A DNA stretch of 7,611 nt, from positions 1-7,611 of the forward strand of contig JAUUYD010000104.1 in the NCBI GenBank assembly GCA_030590585.1, given 5' to 3'. Positions 1 to 6,091 of this stretch are shown here, piece after piece. Position 1 is the first letter of the stretch. Each line of letters starts with the position of its first letter. This DNA comes from Spirochaeta sp. Lineage in GTDB: Bacteria; Spirochaetota; Spirochaetia; Spirochaetales_E; Spirochaetaceae_B. The notes below the pieces were generated by a model that was given only the letters and a program-made list of their open reading frames with translations, ran no database searches and had not been told where the DNA came from. Position numbers and translations under genes: made by a program.

Positions 1-443
1 ATCCACTCCTCATGATTTGATACCATGTAGACACCCATACTCATAAATCCCACAGCAGGTTTAATAATGAAGGGCAGCGGCAATTGGTGAAAGTTAATCT
101 CTTCGAGTTCATCAAGACTGATGCCCCTGAAATGGAAATCGGGAAACAGCGGCTTTGTAAGTTCCCGGAATCTCAGCTTGTTTTTAAACAGGTCAATTTT
201 CGCAGGCAGAGTGCTGAATGGAAGGTTCCTGGATATCCATCCGATGGAGTTCTCAGAACTTGTGTAAATCAGTGGATGCTCCTGCAATCGCAGCGTATCA
301 ACCGCATCGGCTTCACTGACAATATTTGTACCCATATGAAGATTCAGCTGTAAAGCCGAGGTGGTTCCAACAACAGGAATCCCATTATCCCGTATGGTCT
401 TTTTAAGAAAATCAGAGACATATGGTTTATCAACAAAAAACAT
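1..443 (-). CDS. ATP-grasp-type enzyme, N-terminal part (cut by left edge)
   Basis: This reading frame is open from an ATG at 443-441 to the left edge, giving 147 complete residues with no stop, so the C-terminus lies outside the window. It begins MFFVDKPYVSDFLKK and continues with a Rossmann-like segment around residues 20-31 (NGIPVVGTTSA), as in the pre-ATP-grasp domain. Residues 81-101 (KIDLFKNKLRFRELTKPLFP) resemble the helix before the ATP-grasp core. Residues 122-139 (LPLPFIIKPAVGFMSMGV) match the beta-strand carrying the ATP-binding lysine (Lys128) followed by the glycine-containing loop. ATP-grasp enzymes ligate a carboxylate to an amine or thiol via an acyl-phosphate; the substrate cannot be told from this fragment. 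The start is supported by AGGAA six bases upstream; the in-frame-shifted ATG at 447 meets a stop after five codons. It is transcribed divergently from the 619 gene. The fold is fairly sure, the substrate unknown. Confidence 0.82.
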   Translation of the reverse strand, partial: MFFVDKPYVSDFLKKTIRDNGIPVVGTTSALQLNLHMGTNIVSEADAVDTLRLQEHPLIYTSSENSIGWISRNLPFSTLPAKIDLFKNKLRFRELTKPLFPDFHFRGISLDELEEINFHQLPLPFIIKPAVGFMSMGVYMVSNHEEW

Positions 444-449
444 TCATAG

Positions 450-476
450 TTCCTATCAGGCGAACCATAATAGGAA
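450..476 (-). promoter_or_regulatory. Inverted repeat across the ATP-grasp gene's ribosome binding site and -10
   Basis: TTCCTAT at 450-456 and ATAGGAA at 470-476 are perfect 7-bp inverted arms with a 13-bp spacer. On the minus strand the downstream arm contains the AGGAA Shine-Dalgarno sequence of the 443 gene and the upstream arm overlaps its candidate -10. It could be an operator. If transcription starts further upstream, it could instead be a hairpin hiding the ribosome binding site. The repeat is seen directly; its function is inference and it could be chance. Confidence 0.3.
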
Positions 477-495
477 TTCTGTCATTACTGAGCAA
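467..495 (-). promoter_or_regulatory. Candidate sigma-70 promoter for the ATP-grasp gene
   Basis: On the minus strand, TTGCTC (495-490) is followed after 17 bases by TATTAT (472-467). The -10 matches the consensus at 5 of 6 positions, the -35 at only 3 of 6. A start near 460 would leave a leader of about 17 bases, just enough for the AGGAA ribosome binding site at about 454-450. It is a sequence match only. Confidence 0.32.
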
Positions 496-512
496 GTGCT
501 GCAGTGGGTTAT

Positions 513-542
513 TTGACAATCATCCGGGAACTTTACGATACT
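513..542 (+). promoter_or_regulatory. Candidate sigma-70 promoter for the zinc-ribbon membrane protein
   Basis: A perfect -35 hexamer TTGACA (513-518) is followed after 18 bases by GATACT (537-542), a 4 of 6 match to the -10 consensus. A start near 549 would give a leader of about 70 bases before the ATG at 619. The palindrome at 540-551 overlaps the -10 and the likely start site, so the promoter could be operator-controlled. The weak -10 keeps confidence low. Confidence 0.38.
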
Positions 543-551
543 GAATTCAGT
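540..551. repeat. 12-bp perfect palindrome, possible operator
   Basis: ACTGAATTCAGT at 540-551 is a perfect palindrome in the divergent intergenic region. It overlaps the downstream edge of the candidate -10 for the 619 gene. A repressor bound here would block that promoter. A second copy was not seen in the window, so operator function is inference. Confidence 0.35.
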
Positions 552-618
552 TAATATTACAAAATTAGAAATATATGGATGCGCTCCGGGAATACATCAG
601 AAAACCAAGGATTATTGT

Positions 619-1458
619 ATGGCAAAAAAAGATATTTACAAAATCGACAACTACCTTATCAGCTTCGGTGTAGTATTTCTCATTATCGGCCTGGCATCAA
701 CTTTTATGGACCCCCGCACTTACAACGATTTGCTGATAACCGAAAACGGCAGTAGTTTTTCATTTGAAAAATATAAAGGAAGAACCCTTGAAGAAGTTCA
801 AAATGAGCTGGGGCCGAATGTGGAAATATCTGTTATTAAGCCTCCCCTTATCCGCCCGGTTATTGCTGTAAGCGGTCTATGTTTGTTAATAGTCGGCATA
901 GTCTTCCGAAAAAAGGAAAAGAGAATAATCAGCATATGGGATGCTCTGGAAAAAACCTCCGAAGGCAGGGTCCAGGATATGGAACTTGCCCTGGGACTCA
1001 GCCGCGACTTCATTCTCGGCAATCTTAAACACATCAATGCTCAGCAAGGAACCTATTATGTGTACATATCAGATAAAGATTTCATCGTAGACGGCAAGCT
1101 TTTAGAAGAACATGTGGTGTCGTTAAACTGCGCGGGCTGCGGACATAAAATCAGTAAAAAAACAACATTGGCCAACCTGGAGGGCTTGAATTGCTCGTAC
1201 TGTGGAGCTCCAATTCAAACAGAAGAACTCACGAATATCCGCAATAACATCATCGAGGAAAATAGTATATCTCAGGCAGCCAACAAAGAAGGAAATTTCA
1301 GCGTAGCAATTTTTATTCTATTGCTGCTTTTCTTCTGGCCGGCAGCAATTATTTATCTCGCGGTAAAAAAAGGATCAAGCGCGAAGAAGAGTCTGGAAGC
1401 AATGAAGCAATTTTCACAGGAAAATCTCCAGCATCAGGGGGACATAGGCTCTAATTAA
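619..1458 (+). CDS. Membrane protein with winged-helix-like segment and zinc ribbon, unknown function
   Basis: The 279-residue product has hydrophobic segments at about 12-29, 80-96 and 228-249, which predict three transmembrane helices. Residues 30-79 form a soluble loop after the first helix. After the second helix, a basic KKEKR stretch (98-102) leads into a helix-turn-helix-like region (about 103-141) and a short beta-rich stretch (145-158, GTYYVYISDKDFIVD), which together resemble a winged helix. A zinc ribbon follows, with Cys171-x2-Cys174 and Cys192-x2-Cys195 (CAGC and CSYC). By the positive-inside rule this middle part is probably cytoplasmic, with the third helix re-anchoring the chain and a polar C-terminal tail. 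The start is supported by AAGGA at 607-611, seven bases before the ATG. The gene stands alone: divergent from the ATP-grasp gene and convergent with the lipoprotein gene. I do not recognise a named family. A membrane-tethered regulator or a zinc-stabilised scaffold are both possible. Confidence 0.85.
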   Translation: MAKKDIYKIDNYLISFGVVFLIIGLASTFMDPRTYNDLLITENGSSFSFEKYKGRTLEEVQNELGPNVEISVIKPPLIRPVIAVSGLCLLIVGIVFRKKEKRIISIWDALEKTSEGRVQDMELALGLSRDFILGNLKHINAQQGTYYVYISDKDFIVDGKLLEEHVVSLNCAGCGHKISKKTTLANLEGLNCSYCGAPIQTEELTNIRNNIIEENSISQAANKEGNFSVAIFILLLLFFWPAAIIYLAVKKGSSAKKSLEAMKQFSQENLQHQGDIGSN

Positions 1459-1538
1459 CAGCTCCTGAGATTAAATTTTCTCCACAGATAAAGCCAATAC
1501 TTCTCATGATTGTCTCAACAGGTGATATAATGTCCCTC

Positions 1539-1561
1539 AAAAACCCAACTTGTGCGTTTTT
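1539..1561. terminator. Weak candidate bidirectional terminator in the convergent gap
   Basis: AAAAAC (1539-1544) and GTTTTT (1556-1561) are 6-bp inverted arms around an 11-base loop, between two genes that end facing each other. The arms would supply a U-run on either strand, but the stem is short and almost all A-T. I saw no stronger GC-rich hairpin anywhere in 1459-1579. Confidence 0.2.
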
Positions 1562-1579
1562 AAGCCTACCATTTCTTAA

Positions 1580-3757
1580 CTACCAGATATTTCCCCCATC
1601 ATTGGACTTACTTAGACTCAGTCCGGATTTACCGTTGAGAACATAGACGTAATTCCCGTTGTAAGCGATACCCTGGGCCGAAGAAGCCGTTGTAATTACC
1701 CTATTTGTCGTTTGGGACCAGGACCCACCACCATCGGTAGATTTAACATACATCACCACACCGCCGTCGACATAACTCACATGAATTGTGTTCCCATCTC
1801 TTGCAATCGAAGTTCGTGCTCCCTGTGAGCCGTCAGTGGATATTACCCTCTCGGTCCAGATTGTTGTGTGCCCGTAATAACCTCGTTTAAACCGAACATC
1901 ATTTTCCGTGTCGTTGTAATAACTGATATAGAACCAGCTCCCGTCATCATTGACTGTTATATCCGCTCCCCCTCCATAAACATCGTCCGATCCGAGGGGG
2001 TAGAAACTCCAGTTAACTCCATAATTTACCGATTTGGCCAGCAAGAGATTTGTTGCGGACTGGTCATACATCACAGCATAAACCCGGTTCCCGTCAGGAG
2101 AGCTGGCTATGGTTGATGTCATCGGGGTAACACTGCCACCATAATCCGTGATGCTCCAGGAGGTGCCATATGTTGCTGAGGAGGCCAGTGACCAGCCGCT
2201 GCCAGGATTGTAGCTCACATAGACTCGAGAGCCGTTTGAACTGCATGTCACATCATTCCATCTTCCAACATAGTATCCTGTTTCCACAACATAAGATGCA
2301 AAACTGGTACCGCCGTTTGTTGACCTGGCCACACGAATCTGTTCATTGCCCGAACTTGTATTACTGTCCGGGTCGTGATGATATGAGATATAAATGTAAT
2401 TGGTATTGGACTCGGCGACAGCAATGGCAACCGTTCCATTATCTGTCATACCGGTTGGAGACCCTGTATAGATGAGTGTAGGTGACGACCATGTAACCCC
2501 GCGATCCGTAGATTTTGCAAAACAAACCTGAGGAGCGTTGTCGCTGTAGCGCCTTCGCAGATACGCAACATATATCGAATCTCCGACAACCTTCATATCA
2601 TAGATATGATAAAAACCATAACCGGATACCCCGACCGGAATAGTCCGCGTCCCATGCCACTCCTCGAAAATCGCCGTTACAGTGGCACTACCCGCCTCCA
2701 GCTTCACAGTTGTAGAAGCATTATAGGGATCTGCCACGGTTACTCCGAAACCTGAGATATTCCATTGCTTGAACTGCCAGCTGGAGTTGGATGGTGTCGC
2801 ACTGATTGCTATGGCTTGGCCGTAATTTACAGTTTGTGTTCCCGGATTGGAAACCGTTCCATTTGCACCGGAAGCAATCGTAAGATTGAATGTCTTGATT
2901 GCCGTATTTGCGGTTACCACGACGTTCCCGCCGGTGAGTTTCACTGAAGTGGAAGTGGCCTCATCATCACTGAACTCATAAGTACCACCGGATGCCGTCC
3001 AATTGACGAAATTATATCCGCTTTCAGGTAGGGCGCTTAGTACCGTCCAGGATCCATGGGCAACAGGTACGACACCGTCGGGAGTAACCGCCGCGTTAAT
3101 GCCGCTTACCGTAAGATTATAATCATTGGCCTCGAACATCGCCTTGATGGTGACATCTCCATCTTTTACAGTCACAGTTGTAGCTTCATCGGCAGGTGAA
3201 GAGAATTCTGCGGTACCTTCTCCGGCAATCTGGGTCCAGCCGAGGAAATGATTACCAACTTCCGGATAAGCCACCAGCGGAGTCGGGGTTCCGTGATTAA
3301 TCAGGAAGGTCCCTGAAGGGCTCGCGGAACCATAACCGCCGGTATTAACAGTGACACTGTACGGGATCAAACTGTAGTCGATGGTATACACAGCTTCAGA
3401 AACAGAACTGTTCAGCATGCCGTCCTTCACGGCCCAGCATGAAAGTGTAACCGTCGTAAATTCATCAGGCGGAACAGGAGATATAATCAGGGGGGTAGTA
3501 TAAACACCTTCTTCAAGAACGACTCCGCCATCATCAATTATCTCGTAAAAGATCTGTACCCCGGTTGTCTCGGAGTACAAACCAATGGTTTGAGGCGTTT
3601 TATAGATGCCCGGGATGACTGTATAACTGGGTGTTCTTACGGTCTGCTGATCGATGACTGTCGACTCCAAATCCTTGAGAAGTGTCAGCTCTTCACAACC
3701 GAACAGGAAGAATAACACCATTAGACTGATAATAATTACAACCGCTTTGTTTTTCAT
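1580..3757 (-). CDS. Surface lipoprotein with InlB-like repeats and Asp-box beta-propeller
   Basis: From the ATG at 3757 the product is 725 residues. It starts with a lipoprotein signal (MKNK, hydrophobic 5-20, lipobox L18-F19-G20-C21), so Cys21 should be lipidated. Residues about 42-129 resemble the chitobiase/beta-hexosaminidase C-terminal domain: PGIYKTPQTIGLYS, then IFYEI, then a TLSCWAVKDGMLNS-type strand. Three divergent InlB B-repeat-like modules follow at about 133-211, 212-287 and 288-366, each with a gly-rich first strand, a late W (FLGW, FVNW, FKQW) and a TVTVKDGDVTIKAMF-type end. Residues 367-725 carry Asp-box-like motifs at 416-423 (STDRGVTW), 479-486, 527-534, 576-583, 673-680 and 718-725, plus a degenerate one near 623-634: seven blades. 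Sialidase FRIP and an arginine triad are not evident, so binding is likelier than catalysis. ATGA overlap with the upstream gene favours this start; an ATG at 3769, four codons earlier, also has a ribosome binding site. Confidence 0.9.
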   Translation of the reverse strand: MKNKAVVIIISLMVLFFLFGCEELTLLKDLESTVIDQQTVRTPSYTVIPGIYKTPQTIGLYSETTGVQIFYEIIDDGGVVLEEGVYTTPLIISPVPPDEFTTVTLSCWAVKDGMLNSSVSEAVYTIDYSLIPYSVTVNTGGYGSASPSGTFLINHGTPTPLVAYPEVGNHFLGWTQIAGEGTAEFSSPADEATTVTVKDGDVTIKAMFEANDYNLTVSGINAAVTPDGVVPVAHGSWTVLSALPESGYNFVNWTASGGTYEFSDDEATSTSVKLTGGNVVVTANTAIKTFNLTIASGANGTVSNPGTQTVNYGQAIAISATPSNSSWQFKQWNISGFGVTVADPYNASTTVKLEAGSATVTAIFEEWHGTRTIPVGVSGYGFYHIYDMKVVGDSIYVAYLRRRYSDNAPQVCFAKSTDRGVTWSSPTLIYTGSPTGMTDNGTVAIAVAESNTNYIYISYHHDPDSNTSSGNEQIRVARSTNGGTSFASYVVETGYYVGRWNDVTCSSNGSRVYVSYNPGSGWSLASSATYGTSWSITDYGGSVTPMTSTIASSPDGNRVYAVMYDQSATNLLLAKSVNYGVNWSFYPLGSDDVYGGGADITVNDDGSWFYISYYNDTENDVRFKRGYYGHTTIWTERVISTDGSQGARTSIARDGNTIHVSYVDGGVVMYVKSTDGGGSWSQTTNRVITTASSAQGIAYNGNYVYVLNGKSGLSLSKSNDGGNIW

Positions 3758-3767
3758 TCTCCACTCC
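3754..3767 (-). promoter_or_regulatory. ATGA overlap and internal ribosome binding site (translational coupling)
   Basis: The upstream gene's TGA stop (3756-3754) overlaps the ATG at 3757-3755 as ATGA. GGAG at 3767-3764 lies within the upstream gene's last codons, six bases before that ATG. This is a classic termination-reinitiation layout and decides the preferred start of the lipoprotein. The competing ATG at 3769 is served by a GGAG eight bases upstream, so it cannot be excluded. Confidence 0.6.
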
Positions 3768-5898
3768 ATAAAACACTCTCCTCTCTCAAATTTCCTGTAC
3801 CGGCCCGGCTGACACCTCCACCGCTATCCAGATAAGCGTATCGTTCGGCCAATTCCGGATTCATTTCAGTTAATTTCAAAAAAGCACTCTGGGTTTTCCA
3901 GGCATTCCCAATTTGATAATTAGCTCGGGTGACAGCGAGTTGTGCCCGGCTGTTGTTCGGTTCCCGAAGCAGAATTCGTTCGTAATATTCAAGGGCTTCA
4001 TCCCAGTCTTCACGTAAATAGCTGATATTCCCACGATTCATGAGGGCGGGAGGGTAATCTCCCCGCCCCAACGCTTCGTTAAATTGTTTTTCTGCCTTGT
4101 CGAGAAGTCCATATCGGGCATAGAGGATTCCCAATCTGTTATGAAGAATTGGACTGGAATCATCTTCCTGAATCATTTCTTCAAGTTCAGCAACCTGCGG
4201 CGAAATTGACTTCTCAACATATGTCACCATTTCTTCAACATACGAGGAGAGGATCTCACGTTCTTCCGGGAACGGTGTATCAGGTGCCTCTGCCGCGAAA
4301 AAGACCGGGGTATATATTTTCCATGCTTCCTGAACGGGAAAAATAGCGGCATTGCCGTTCTGATTGTGTTCTTTCCAGCTTCGGGCGGCTATGGCCCAGG
4401 CGTCCAGGAATCCGGCATTCCGGTCGGTCATTTCCACTGGTATCCATATTTCATCCCCGTGAAAGATAACGTCATCCACTGAGTTGAAATAAATACTTAC
4501 ATCATTGGCTGGAATCCCTGTATTGAACGCCGGAAAAATATGGCCGGGAACCGTGATGAACGCCGTTTCTATCCCCATTGATTCCAATAGAGAGGAATAA
4601 AGAACTGTCAAGTCATCACAATCTCCCCCTCGTCTTTCCAAAGTCTGAACAGGAAACTGAACATAATCCTCGGCCCCACCAGCGTCTGATAATTCAATAT
4701 ATGATGATGATGGATCGATAACATACTCAAGACCATAAAGACTTAAGGCTGTGTACTGCCCAAGGGCTGAGAGAACCGACGGACTTAAAGCCTGACTCCC
4801 CCGGTCCTTGATGGCGCGATTAACATGCCGGGCATATGAGATGATGACATCATCACGAGGGGTTACAAATGCTGCAGCTTTCCTGTCATCATCCCAGGTG
4901 AGGGCATTCCGATTGGCAAATGATACAGGAATGGTTTCAACAACCTTGTATCGCTCTCCATCCATGGTATAAGTGACGGCAATTTCTCCAATCGCCTTGT
5001 CTTCCTCGGTAATTGCCATGACATCGTTTGAAAAAACAGCGTATAGATCAATGGTGAATGTCGCTTTACCGCGAATACTTTCCTCGGTCGGACAGGGAAA
5101 CGGCGCATCCATAAACTGTCTGAGATAAAACGTGGCCTGAACATCTTCAATCTCTGTGGGCTCCAGATTTGTCAATTCGACCGACCCGAAAGGAGCTGTT
5201 TCATAATACTTGTAAAACACCGGAAAAACCCGTTCAACAACCGGTTCTCCCAATTCAAGACCTTTTCCGGGTGGTGCCGTCCTGGCCCCCTCCAGAATAT
5301 CGGAACGAAGAGGTTTGGATGCCAATATGACATTTTCCCGTCTATCCTTGCCTGTCAGATAAAATGAGGCCTGAATACCGATTGAAATCCCCTGATACAA
5401 TCCCAGGTGATAGCGATAATCCCCCCATATGGCAAGATCGATAGCAGGAGTCAGAAGAAAACCTACGGCTGTTCCGGCACCCAGACTCCAAGTAGTTCCC
5501 GAATTAGCAGTATCCGTATGGGGATTCCCATAGGTATAACCACCGAATACAGTCAAGTCTACCGGTAACCTGGGAATCGGTCGGAACCTGTATCCGCCCC
5601 TCAAGGAGGCACCGAGAATCGAAATATCATAACCGGCATCCGTTCCGTGATATCCATAATCTACGGATCCGCCTATCAGAACGGCTACATTCGGGAATTC
5701 ATAATTCATGCCCAGAGAACCGTTAAATGAAGAATCCCAGTAATTCGAAGAGACTCCGATGGGAAACCCCATCCCCGGACGAATATCCACAGCTAGGAAT
5801 CCGGGCTCTTTTTCTGAAACTGATTGAGCTGTTATAGTGCCTGAACCAACCAGGAGTAAACACAGAAGTATCAGAAGGCCCTGGGTCAATTTCATCAT
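3754..5898 (-). CDS. Exported barrel / transglutaminase-like / TPR protein
   Basis: The 714-residue product opens with a cleavable signal peptide (hydrophobic 7-22, likely cut near ITA-QS at about 24-25). Residues about 30-182 alternate short amphipathic beta-strands rich in Gly and Tyr, typical of a small outer-membrane beta-barrel, and end in an aromatic strand (IGIQASFYL). Residues about 224-335 form a beta-sandwich-like stretch (FPVFYKYYETAPFGSVEL to NRNALTWDDDRKAAAFVT) that often precedes transglutaminase-like domains. The transglutaminase-like core shows Cys427 in RRGGDCDDL, His453 in PGHIFPAF and Glu489 in WIPVEMTD, placing Glu where Asp is usual. Residues about 582-690 contain at least two TPRs (HNRLGILYARYGLLDKAEKQ and PALMNRGNISYLREDWDEAL). 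Members of this fold may be proteases, cross-linkers or non-catalytic binders; which applies is unknown. Starts at 5898 and 5895 are both open. GGAG at 5906-5903 sits 4 or 7 bases away, so 5895 is slightly favoured. It is coupled to the lipoprotein gene downstream. Confidence 0.9.
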   Translation of the reverse strand: MMKLTQGLLILLCLLLVGSGTITAQSVSEKEPGFLAVDIRPGMGFPIGVSSNYWDSSFNGSLGMNYEFPNVAVLIGGSVDYGYHGTDAGYDISILGASLRGGYRFRPIPRLPVDLTVFGGYTYGNPHTDTANSGTTWSLGAGTAVGFLLTPAIDLAIWGDYRYHLGLYQGISIGIQASFYLTGKDRRENVILASKPLRSDILEGARTAPPGKGLELGEPVVERVFPVFYKYYETAPFGSVELTNLEPTEIEDVQATFYLRQFMDAPFPCPTEESIRGKATFTIDLYAVFSNDVMAITEEDKAIGEIAVTYTMDGERYKVVETIPVSFANRNALTWDDDRKAAAFVTPRDDVIISYARHVNRAIKDRGSQALSPSVLSALGQYTALSLYGLEYVIDPSSSYIELSDAGGAEDYVQFPVQTLERRGGDCDDLTVLYSSLLESMGIETAFITVPGHIFPAFNTGIPANDVSIYFNSVDDVIFHGDEIWIPVEMTDRNAGFLDAWAIAARSWKEHNQNGNAAIFPVQEAWKIYTPVFFAAEAPDTPFPEEREILSSYVEEMVTYVEKSISPQVAELEEMIQEDDSSPILHNRLGILYARYGLLDKAEKQFNEALGRGDYPPALMNRGNISYLREDWDEALEYYERILLREPNNSRAQLAVTRANYQIGNAWKTQSAFLKLTEMNPELAERYAYLDSGGGVSRAGTGNLREESVLWSGE

Positions 5899-5902
5899 TC
5901 AT

Positions 5903-5906
5903 CTCC
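5903..5906 (-). promoter_or_regulatory. Ribosome binding site deciding between two starts
   Basis: GGAG (5906-5903 on the minus strand) lies 4 bases before the ATG at 5898 and 7 bases before the adjacent ATG at 5895. The 7-base spacing is the more usual, so translation may begin MKLTQG rather than MMKLTQG. The signal peptide is intact either way. Confidence 0.55.
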
Positions 5907-5982
5907 ATATAGTTTGAATAAATGGAACTGAAAAATAGTTTTTTACATAATCGGTAAAAATATCATACAGGAATGATTTAAT

Positions 5983-6016
5983 AGCTGATTCCTAATAATT
6001 ATATCACAAATCAGCT
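5983..6016. repeat. Perfect 8-bp inverted repeat bracketing the -10, candidate operator
   Basis: AGCTGATT (5983-5990) and AATCAGCT (6009-6016) are perfect inverted arms separated by 18 bases. The extended -10 element at 5998-6006 lies in the spacer. The arm centres are 26 bp apart, about two and a half helical turns. A dimeric or cooperative regulator bound to both arms would control the barrel gene. An RNA hairpin is less likely because transcription from this -10 would start inside the second arm. Confidence 0.45.
5998..6006 (-). promoter_or_regulatory. Extended -10 promoter for the barrel-lipoprotein pair
   Basis: On the minus strand, TGA followed by TATAAT (6006-5998) is a perfect extended -10 (TGnTATAAT). 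No good -35 is seen 15-18 bases upstream, which suits either an extended -10 promoter or one that needs an activator. Transcription starting near 5990 would leave a leader of about 92 AT-rich bases before the start codon. It lies inside the 5983-6016 inverted repeat. Confidence 0.5.
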
Positions 6017-6040
6017 TGAATATCTTATTATTTGAGAAAC

Positions 6041-6054
6041 TGTCATATATAACA
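6041..6054. repeat. 14-bp near-palindrome upstream of the barrel gene promoter
   Basis: TGTCATATATAACA at 6041-6054 pairs at 6 of 7 positions about its centre, with one C-A mismatch. It lies about 35-50 bases upstream of the extended -10, roughly where an activator would bind. It is AT-rich, so chance is a real possibility. Confidence 0.25.
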
Positions 6055-6091
6055 GATCCGACACTATTTTGCCGGAATCGGTAATCAGTTA

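Noticed and set aside
84..353. Plus-strand open frame of 89 codons
   Set aside because: It lies wholly antisense to the ATP-grasp coding region, which has a coherent protein sequence and a ribosome binding site. The 89-codon product shows no domain.
1580..3757. Sialidase (neuraminidase) function for the propeller lipoprotein
   Set aside because: The Asp-box motifs are present, but no F-R-I-P motif, arginine triad or catalytic Asp/Tyr-Glu pattern is evident, and seven blades fit better than the six of sialidases.
5723..5908. Minus-strand frame starting at 5908, out of frame with the barrel gene
   Set aside because: Its start overlaps the GGAG ribosome binding site, and its product has no recognisable features, whereas the overlapping frame has a clear signal peptide.
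5931..5943. AAAAA-TAG-TTTTT hairpin in the barrel gene leader
   Set aside because: It is made only of A-T pairs with a 3-base loop in very AT-rich DNA, so it is likely chance and too weak to act as an attenuator.
6055..6079. Hairpin GATCCG / CGGAATC after the BTAD gene as a terminator
   Set aside because: The arms have a bulged base and no U-run follows on the minus strand, so read-through into the barrel gene remains possible.
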